Part shown: positions 15,880 through 20,846 of the stretch, in pieces
Layout of the letters: each line of letters opens with the position of its first letter
Position numbering within the stretch: the first letter of the stretch is position 1
Translations under genes and position numbers: made by a program
IMG/VR virus record: IMGVR_UViG_3300043544_000038
Span: 1-20,846 of that record
Source: a virus
Reading direction: 5' to 3' (one strand)
Length of the DNA: 20,846 bases
The notes under the pieces: model-generated
Database searches by the model: none
What the model was told of the DNA's origin: nothing
What the model saw: the letters and a program-made list of their open reading frames with translations, nothing else

Positions 15880-16233
15880 TTACCACCATAAAGATTCTTC
15901 AAACTCTTGAAACTCGGGATATTCATTAAGGAGCTCTAGCAACATTTTCTCCATTTCACGTTCAACACGTTGGCTAAATTGATTGCTATCTATACTTTTT
16001 CGATCAATTGGCACATTCCCCACCTTAACATAATCCATTATATCATCCCAAACCACTTTACAAGTGAGGTAATAGCTACCATCCTCTTTATTGGAAGAAA
16101 ATCCTAACAAAATCCCACCCGTAAAAGGGTTGCCATACCGATCTCTACCCTCTATCCAATACGCAGTTCCAAACTCATTACGACTCTTATATGGTTCTAC
16201 ACTTATAATCTCCGCATCCGTATATATGGCCAT
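15880..16233 (-). CDS. Protein of unknown function, paralogue of the gene at 16276-16617
   Basis: A 117-residue acidic protein. Shared with its neighbour: FGTAYWIEGRDRYGNPF, a K/N-E-D-x-x-YYLTCKVVW strand, DY, a P-I-D/S-I-D-x-x-S block, FSQRVEREME and YPEFQEFEESLWW at the end. The layout (a beta-rich first half, then a charged helix) suggests a small alpha/beta domain; family not recognised. GGAGGT lies five bases before ATG 16233. It overlaps nothing but shares a 24-bp downstream block with the neighbour, showing tandem duplication. Codons look more AT-rich than the sheath or tape measure genes (by eye). Confidence 0.8.
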   Translation of the reverse strand: MAIYTDAEIISVEPYKSRNEFGTAYWIEGRDRYGNPFTGGILLGFSSNKEDGSYYLTCKVVWDDIMDYVKVGNVPIDRKSIDSNQFSQRVEREMEKMLLELLNEYPEFQEFEESLWW

Positions 16234-16248
16234 GAGTGACCTCCTTAT

Positions 16249-16263
16249 TTACTTTACGCCCAT
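16249..16263 (-). pseudogene. Four-codon remnant of a duplicated gene start (MGVK)
   Basis: After the 113-residue gene, AAAAGGAGC-N5-ATG GGC GTA AAG TAA mimics the ribosome site and start of the 185-residue gene (AAAAGGAGC-N6-ATG GAC). The surrounding 24 bp (16258-16281) match 15862-15885 at about 21 positions. It looks like the end of a duplicated segment interrupted by the second gene copy. Whether it is translated is unknown. Confidence 0.5.
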
Positions 16264-16275
16264 CTTGGGCTCCTT

Positions 16276-16617
16276 TTACCATTCCAAAAATTCTTCAATA
16301 TCTTCAAACTCGGGATAATTATGAAGAATTTCTCTTAACAATGCCTCCATTTCACGTTTAACTCGAGGACTAAATCGACCGCTCTCCATGCTTTCGTGGT
16401 CAATCGACTCTTCTCCCCAATCAGCATAATCCACCGCACCATTCCAAATCACTGAACAGGATAGGTAATAATCATCATCCTCTTCATTGTAAACAAATCC
16501 AAAATAGGCTATAGCCTCAAAAGGGTCACCATTCCGATCTTCGCCCTCTATCCAATACTTAGTCCCAAATTGGTAGTAACCTTCATATGAACTCTGTCTT
16601 ACGATTTCAGCATACAC
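16276..16617 (-). CDS. Protein of unknown function, paralogue of the gene at 15880-16233
   Basis: A 113-residue acidic protein, aligned end to end with its neighbour: FGTKYWIEGEDRNGDPF, N-E-E-D-x-x-YYLSCSVIW, S-I-D-x-E-S, FSPRVKREME and YPEFEDIEEFLEW. The start is GTG 16617, seven bases after AAGGAGG (16625-16631). The paralogue's ATG corresponds here to an ATA two codons upstream, only two bases from the ribosome site. The conserved Y-W-I-E-G and the YYL-x-C strand suggest a conserved fold whose function I do not recognise. The position right after the tail tube gene suggests co-expression with it. Confidence 0.8.
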   Translation of the reverse strand: MYAEIVRQSSYEGYYQFGTKYWIEGEDRNGDPFEAIAYFGFVYNEEDDDYYLSCSVIWNGAVDYADWGEESIDHESMESGRFSPRVKREMEALLREILHNYPEFEDIEEFLEW

Positions 16618-16636
16618 AGCTATTCCTCCTTATTCA

Positions 16637-17140
16637 TCAGCTTTCTTCAAAGTAGTCATACATAATAGTTGCCGTATACTCGACAACATCCGATGCCTCA
16701 TAAGTCACGTCCACTGTATCAACTGCCGTTATCATTGCATTCTTCAAAGTGACCGTCCGGGTGGTATTCTCTTTTCCATCTAGCAATCTTATGCGGATTT
16801 CACCGGACACCTCAGACTTATCACCTTGGGCACCACTAAACCAATCTCCCACCAGAGTCGCCCATTGAATCAAAGCGTTGCGGATCATTTGATCCACACC
16901 TTCCCAGAACCGGACAGTGATAGTCTTGTCTCCAGTTTCACGACCACTCACCTTCCAGTTCATCCATCTCCAATTGATGTCTATGGTGTCGAATGAACGA
17001 CCTGGAACCCCGGTCCCGCGGGCTCGGAACTTCATATTATCTGAAGCTGCTAAGCCCACTGGAGTTCGAATTATTTCGACCTCCCAGTTGTAGGCTCGCT
17101 GGGGTTCTACGATTCCTGCAATTTGAGTCAAGCCAGGCAT
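16637..17140 (-). CDS. Tail tube protein, gp19-like
   Basis: A 167-residue protein with the length and pattern of T4-like tube proteins: N-terminal AGIVEPQRAYNWEVEIIRTP, a central W-M-N-W-K-V-S-G-R segment, then TITVRFWEGVDQMIRNALIQ and a final strand (ASDVVEYTATIMYDYFEES). The F-W-E-x-x-D-x-M-I core and the Y-E-A-x-D-V-V-E-Y ending are typical of gp19-type proteins. It follows the sheath gene, the near-universal order. AAGGAGGT lies eight bases before ATG 17140. It would stack as hexamers around the tape measure. The other tube-like gene at 14644-15186 is a related fold with a different role. Confidence 0.88.
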   Translation of the reverse strand: MPGLTQIAGIVEPQRAYNWEVEIIRTPVGLAASDNMKFRARGTGVPGRSFDTIDINWRWMNWKVSGRETGDKTITVRFWEGVDQMIRNALIQWATLVGDWFSGAQGDKSEVSGEIRIRLLDGKENTTRTVTLKNAMITAVDTVDVTYEASDVVEYTATIMYDYFEES

Positions 17141-17164
17141 ATCGATGACCTCCTTATTCCAGAG

Positions 17165-17416
17165 TTATACGACTTGTTTTCGAAAATCCTTCTCAAATTC
17201 TCGGATCATCTTCTCCAATTCTTCATTGTCACGCTCAAGTCTGTCTACCCAATCTTCCATCGATTCTAACGCATCGGTTAAATACCACCGGAATTCGCGA
17301 ATCTCTGACAACGCTTCGTCGAGAAGCTCTTCACTTACCAGATCCGCTATTCGGTTCAACCACCGCTGCGTTATCCCGATCAGATCATCATCCCGTTGCT
17401 TTTTTACACGAGGCAA
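17165..17416 (-). CDS. Small helical protein of unknown function between sheath and tube
   Basis: The protein is almost entirely charged helix (LNRIADLVSEELLDEALSEI, then DWVDRLERDNEELEKMIREF) with a strong coiled-coil look. The frame is open from TTG 17437, but its first codons (TTG AGG AGA GGA) are the ribosome site. TTG 17416, ten bases after GAGGAGAGG and one base after the sheath stop, gives 83 residues (MPRVKKQRDDD) and is preferred. No family recognised. A role as a small tail assembly factor or scaffold is a guess from position. The tight coupling to the sheath suggests matched expression. Confidence 0.7.
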   Translation of the reverse strand: MPRVKKQRDDDLIGITQRWLNRIADLVSEELLDEALSEIREFRWYLTDALESMEDWVDRLERDNEELEKMIREFEKDFRKQVV

Positions 17417-17417
17417 C

Positions 17418-19022
17418 TTATACCATCCTCTCCTCAAAGTTGTATCCAGTCCTGGTCACTATCACCTTTAGCCAGATGAATCTAATCGCCCTCGTTGGCT
17501 TGAGGTAGACCTCGACTGTGAGCATGCCTTGGTCAATCTGATTGGGAGGATTGTTTCCGGTCCCAATCGGATCGGAAACCACTCGGTAGTCCAAAACACC
17601 GAATCGCCTCTTGATCGCCGCCATAAAATCATCCAACACTGCAACCACTCTCTCACGCGTAAAATCGGTCAGCGGCTCGAAGAGGAACTGATCCAAAGTT
17701 CTGCATACATTCTTCTTAATGTAATTGAGAAGCCGTCGAACCTCTATGAAAGAGAAGGCACTCTCTTGAGTCTGCAAAGTGCGGTTGTTCCACAGCGCTA
17801 TAGCACCGGGCTTCCGTATGAAGCAATTGATCTGAAGCTTGTCCAGTTCATCCCTCTCGGCCAGGGAGTAGTAAATCTTAAGCCCCAGCACATTGGCACG
17901 TCCACGATTCAAACCAGCGGGCACCCACCATGGGTCATGTTCATAATCGCATCGGGCCATCATTCCCGCTACCAGTCCCGAAGGTGGGATGTAAAGTTGA
18001 ATATCATTGTCATAGTCGTAAACCTTGAGCCAAGGCGCTATAGCCCAAGCGTACGATGAGGACACTAGGAAATTGGTATTTCTCCAAGTCTGGATATCAG
18101 CAACTTTGTAAGTTCCCTCATCCACATCTAACACCGCTACAGCATCCCCCCGACCTTCGGCCAAGTTGACTAGAGCGGTCCGAAGAGTGTCTCCACCGAT
18201 TCCGCCCTGTATGAAAAGATCCACATCGTATTCCTCGGTGTTGGAGAAGAGATTGTAGCGGTCCACTATCTTTCCCACTTGGACCGCCGCTCCATCATCT
18301 CCACCCGCTAGACTCACCGCTGTAGTGAAGGTCTTGGGATAAGCTGAATATGTATCAGGATTAACCACTGCTCTCACATAATCATTATTCGCTAAAACAT
18401 TTTCAACGAAAATGCTATTACCATAGCCATCCTTTGCATCAGGATTCAAAGACACCGTTCCATCGAACCGCGTCTCAACAGATCCATCGGGAAGCGTTTC
18501 TGTAATCACTAGGCGGAAGGTCTTGTTGGTTGCATTGGCCTGAGGAATGGCTACTTTGATATTCTCTCCAACATCCCCCGGGCTCCATGCATACAAGAAC
18601 ATACAAGGCGTAATATCCTGCTGCGTATAATCACTCCAATTGGGAATCACTGGTCCACTTCGATCAGTCTGAACAGACATTCCAGAAGTTGGGGTAGTGG
18701 TAGCTGAAGTTGAATCACTAGTGTTCACCACTATGAAGGCGAATTTAGCATCATCAGCCACAGCCCTAACTGCCCAAAGGCCTGCATAACCGCTCTGAAG
18801 GAAACTAACCGCTGCGTAATGAGAAATGAAGCCCTTGTCTAGTCGATGCTGAGTGGTGGAGTAGAGCTCTTTGAATTTGCGTGTGGATGAAACGAATTGT
18901 GGAGTGACCGGACCTCTTTTCGCACTGAACGCTATCACTCCAACACTAGTGGGCAGATTGCTCACAAATTGAGATATGTCTATCTCCGTAATCTGAACTC
19001 GAGGGCTAGCGAATGTTGCCAT
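17418..19022 (-). CDS. Tail sheath protein
   Basis: A 534-residue protein with the typical sheath layout. The N-terminus (ASPRVQITEIDISQF then LPTSVGVIAFSAKRGPVTP) has the P-G/S-V-x-x-x-E-x-D pattern. A large insertion domain lies in the middle (about 80-290), and VNLAEGRGDAVAVLDVDEG and YAWAIAPWLKVYDYD are typical of the sheath core. The C-terminal part has RRLLNYIKKNVCRTLDQFLFE and VEVYLKPTRAIRFIWLKVIV, the handshake strands that link neighbouring subunits. Length is close to Mu/P2-type sheaths and shorter than T4 gp18. GAGGAGGT lies eight bases before ATG 19022, 25 bases downstream of copy A of the promoter-like element. Confidence 0.95.
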   Translation of the reverse strand: MATFASPRVQITEIDISQFVSNLPTSVGVIAFSAKRGPVTPQFVSSTRKFKELYSTTQHRLDKGFISHYAAVSFLQSGYAGLWAVRAVADDAKFAFIVVNTSDSTSATTTPTSGMSVQTDRSGPVIPNWSDYTQQDITPCMFLYAWSPGDVGENIKVAIPQANATNKTFRLVITETLPDGSVETRFDGTVSLNPDAKDGYGNSIFVENVLANNDYVRAVVNPDTYSAYPKTFTTAVSLAGGDDGAAVQVGKIVDRYNLFSNTEEYDVDLFIQGGIGGDTLRTALVNLAEGRGDAVAVLDVDEGTYKVADIQTWRNTNFLVSSSYAWAIAPWLKVYDYDNDIQLYIPPSGLVAGMMARCDYEHDPWWVPAGLNRGRANVLGLKIYYSLAERDELDKLQINCFIRKPGAIALWNNRTLQTQESAFSFIEVRRLLNYIKKNVCRTLDQFLFEPLTDFTRERVVAVLDDFMAAIKRRFGVLDYRVVSDPIGTGNNPPNQIDQGMLTVEVYLKPTRAIRFIWLKVIVTRTGYNFEERMV

Positions 19023-19046
19023 TGGATTTTACCTCCTCTTCACAGA

Positions 19047-19066
19047 TCTCATTAAAAATCTAAATT
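19047..19066 (-). promoter_or_regulatory. 20-bp element, copy A: candidate late promoter
   Basis: Plus-strand TCTCATTAAAAATCTAAATT, identical to copy B. On the coding strand it reads AATTTAGATTTTTAATGAGA and lies in the 56-bp gap between the neck genes and the sheath gene. A start at its end would give a 25-base leader with GAGGAGGT. No other motif is visible in this gap. Confidence 0.6.
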
Positions 19067-19078
19067 CAAGCCACTCAT

Positions 19079-19795
19079 TCATACCTCCAAAAGACAAGGC
19101 AACGTTTCCTCTATCTCTACTCCTTCATCCGAGAAAACACTTCCTCCAATCTTGAATTTTAAATTGATCTTTCTCAATGGAACATATTCAGCTGGTTCCA
19201 TCACCGTCAAACTATATTGATCCACTCCTCCCATCTCTGGGACGTTCTGTGGAACTATGTAAGTCAAAGCTGATATAAGCCCATTGAATCGGTAAAGCTT
19301 AATCCCGCGGTCTCGCAAAGTGAAATCCACTGATGGAGGATCCACATGTTCCATCAACATTGATACCGGAATGCGATACTGATTTCCCCAGAGATTCAGT
19401 CCCATTTCGGATGATCGATTGAAATAGAAAAAGTATGATAAGAGACTGGTGGCCTGTCGACCAAATGGAACGAACAGAGACATCTGGTATCCCGCCTTCA
19501 CAGTGAAGAAGTTGAGCTCTGTGTATTTGCCTCTCACCTGAACATAAAGTCGAAAGTGTTTTCGACTTCTGAATGCAGACCTTCCTGAATCATAACCAAA
19601 TTCTTCTAGCTTCAAGAAAACCAATGGACGGTCGGGAACCTTAAGCTTCCCCTGTGTCGCATCAAAGTCAGTAGTCCTGCGAGCCAAGTTCAAAAATTCC
19701 TCACTTTCGTGCAGGAGGAAATACAAGTCGCCTTCTCCCACTTGGAAGTGGGTGATGACCTCAGCTGCTACAGTTCTGTTAAGTGCGTCCAACAT
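19079..19795 (-). CDS. Neck/tail-terminator region protein of unknown family
   Basis: A 238-residue protein lying just before the sheath gene. It looks beta-rich with alternating hydrophobic strands (RPLVFLKLEEFGYDSGRSAF, HFRLYVQVRGKYTELNFFTV) and an acidic end (EGVEIEETLPCLLEV). No family motif is recognised. In myoviruses this slot usually holds the sheath terminator or a neck protein (T4 gp15 or gp3-type), so such a role is inferred from position alone. ATG 19795 overlaps the previous stop as TAATG, which suggests translational coupling. Confidence 0.7.
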   Translation of the reverse strand: MLDALNRTVAAEVITHFQVGEGDLYFLLHESEEFLNLARRTTDFDATQGKLKVPDRPLVFLKLEEFGYDSGRSAFRSRKHFRLYVQVRGKYTELNFFTVKAGYQMSLFVPFGRQATSLLSYFFYFNRSSEMGLNLWGNQYRIPVSMLMEHVDPPSVDFTLRDRGIKLYRFNGLISALTYIVPQNVPEMGGVDQYSLTVMEPAEYVPLRKINLKFKIGGSVFSDEGVEIEETLPCLLEV

Positions 19796-20313
19796 TATGC
19801 ATACGTCCTAAAGATCACATCTGTATCAGAAACCTCTAAACCCCACTCCAACGTATGATGGTAAACCAGCGCATAGGATTGGGGGGATATCCTCTGAATC
19901 AATCTAACGAAAGCCGGCTTAGTATATTGCGAAAAATCCTTCAACTCGGCCATTTCTCCGAACAGTCCCGCTGTAGTCACTACATCGCCCACACGAAGAG
20001 ACACCCGATTTTTCCTCAATGCTACATCTGGCACTACAACAATGAAAGAATGTCGGAATATGTAGCCCAGATCATCGGGCTCAGTGTCGGTAGTGTTTCC
20101 AATGATTCGAGCGGGAAGAGTAACTTTGGGGAGAGATTGGAAATAGTTGATCACTCGGTCCAGGTAAAAGCTGTAAAGGTCGCTTTGAGCTGGTCTTAGG
20201 TCAACAGTTTCATCCACAGCATAAAAGTCCACCGGATACCAATACATTCCACTATAGCTTTCCAACCAAGCTTCAGCTGACCCATATTTCGCGGACATCC
20301 AATCGTAAAGCAT
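19795..20313 (-). CDS. Neck/connector protein of unknown family
   Basis: A product of about 172 residues. ATG 20313 with GAGG seven bases upstream is preferred to the in-frame TTG at 20319. Aromatic N-terminus (YSGMYWYPVDFYAVDETVDL), helix with DLYSFYLDRVINYFQSLPKV, a strand with FIVVVPDVALRKNRVSLRVG, and a C-terminal strand with ALVYHHTLEWGLEV. No membrane segment or known motif. Position between a partial gene and the terminator-like gene suggests a head-to-tail connector or neck protein; family unknown. Confidence 0.65.
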   Translation of the reverse strand: MLYDWMSAKYGSAEAWLESYSGMYWYPVDFYAVDETVDLRPAQSDLYSFYLDRVINYFQSLPKVTLPARIIGNTTDTEPDDLGYIFRHSFIVVVPDVALRKNRVSLRVGDVVTTAGLFGEMAELKDFSQYTKPAFVRLIQRISPQSYALVYHHTLEWGLEVSDTDVIFRTYA

Positions 20314-20322
20314 TTTCAATCC

Positions 20323-20846
20323 TCAAAATGTTGTGACGCTAAGGTCTGCCAGTTGTACGATTCGCTCCCTAGCCCTTTCGATCAATTCCTCGCCTTCTGT
20401 GACCATGGCTTCGGCATCGAATTCAATATTGGCATCACCAATTCGGATCATCCTCCGGGACCTTCCTAATGCCGATAAGACATGCCCCGTACAAAGGTCA
20501 TGGAGAAGGTCCTCAGTTTCTGGATCTATCTCAGCGGTATCATTGGCTTCGTCGAAGACTAAAGGCCAATGTGCAACGATTTCCACCTGTCCCTGATAGC
20601 CAACATAAAGCATCGGCTTTTCATACCGGTAAGCTATCATGAATCGAGATAGCGGCTTAGTAGACAAATATGATGTATGAGTAATAAACCTGAAGTTGAA
20701 AAACTCGCCTAGATACAAACCATAGATGCTAATTGGTATTACATTGGACACTATCTCTGGAGGCGGATTGTCAAATTGGAACGGCTGAGCAAACGTCACA
20801 TATGTCCGGACATAATCGGTCTTGTAAAAATACTTTTTGTAGAATG
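20323..20846 (-). CDS. Neck-region protein of unknown family, 5' end outside window
   Basis: A GTG at 20799 could start a 158-residue product, but the frame stays open to the window edge and reads as protein (FYKKYFYKTDYVRTYV then TFAQPFQFDNPPPEI). The GTG has no Shine-Dalgarno at a usable distance, so the true start is probably beyond 20846. Visible content: a strand-rich N-terminal half (VIPISIYGLYLGEFFNFRFI), an acidic middle and a C-terminal helix (EGEELIERARERIVQLADL). Not recognised. Being first of the neck genes, a connector or head-completion role is plausible. Confidence 0.65.
   Translation of the reverse strand, partial: FYKKYFYKTDYVRTYVTFAQPFQFDNPPPEIVSNVIPISIYGLYLGEFFNFRFITHTSYLSTKPLSRFMIAYRYEKPMLYVGYQGQVEIVAHWPLVFDEANDTAEIDPETEDLLHDLCTGHVLSALGRSRRMIRIGDANIEFDAEAMVTEGEELIERARERIVQLADLSVTTF

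Noticed and set aside
16258-16272. Small inverted repeat GCCC-N5-GGGC after the 113-residue gene
   Set aside because: Only four base pairs and no T tract after it; better explained as part of the duplicated gene-start block.
1-20846. Many plus-strand open frames of 60-180 codons
   Set aside because: They lie antisense to well-supported minus-strand genes, lack consistent ribosome sites and read as low-quality protein. They are shadows of the coding strand.
1-20846. Extracellular contractile injection system (eCIS) or type VI-like locus instead of a phage
   Set aside because: No AAA+ ATPase or LysM-type gene is visible. The hub and spike are separate proteins, and a frameshifting chaperone precedes a long tape measure, which is phage-like. 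Head genes are outside the window, so a tailocin cannot be excluded.
1-20846. CRISPR arrays, tRNA genes, insertion sequences
   Set aside because: No regularly spaced direct repeats, tRNA-like sequence or transposase was seen; the repeats present are within coding sequence or are the 20-bp element.

Overview
The window is a tail-morphogenesis block of a contractile-tailed (myovirus-type) dsDNA phage or prophage. Every supported gene lies on the minus strand, so transcription runs from position 20846 towards 1. Strong AGGAGG-type ribosome binding sites, overlapping stop/start pairs (ATGA, TAATG) and nearly complete coding coverage point to a bacterial tailed phage. No capsid, portal, terminase, integrase or host gene is inside the window, so the host, and phage versus defective prophage or tailocin, cannot be decided here. 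Base composition looks intermediate by eye (not computed).

Layout in transcription order. (1) 20846-19079: three neck/connector-region genes of unknown family, the first cut by the window edge. (2) 19067-15242: a candidate promoter, then tail sheath, a small helical protein, tail tube, two tandem paralogous small proteins and a 185-residue protein of unknown function, closed by a clear rho-independent terminator. (3) 15226-7492: a second copy of the promoter-like element, then a second tube-like protein, a Zn-finger tail-assembly chaperone whose gene carries a +1/-2 frameshift signature, a 1152-residue tape measure, a baseplate-tube protein, a gp27/gpD-like hub, an OB-fold spike and a PAAR tip. 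(4) 7488-1: a third copy of the element, then the wedge genes (gp25-like, gp53-like, gp6/gpJ-like, gpI-like, a gp8-like small protein) and a giant DUF4815-type fibre/baseplate protein of at least 1401 codons that runs off the left edge and ends, as far as visible, in a proline-rich hinge and tandem Ig-like repeats.

How it works together: the tape measure, with its chaperone pair, sets the length of the tube and carries a lysozyme-like domain. The hub, OB-fold spike and PAAR tip form the central piercing device. The wedge proteins build the surrounding baseplate, and the giant protein probably reaches outward to the host surface.

The three most interesting signals are: (a) the chaperone gene's CCC-TTT-TTT-C slip site with an internal Shine-Dalgarno 13 nt upstream and a 61-codon extension filling the otherwise empty gap before the tape measure; (b) a 20-bp element repeated almost exactly three times, each time at the head of a functional module, a candidate phage-specific late promoter; (c) a lysozyme-like domain inside the tape measure, while the spike protein has none.
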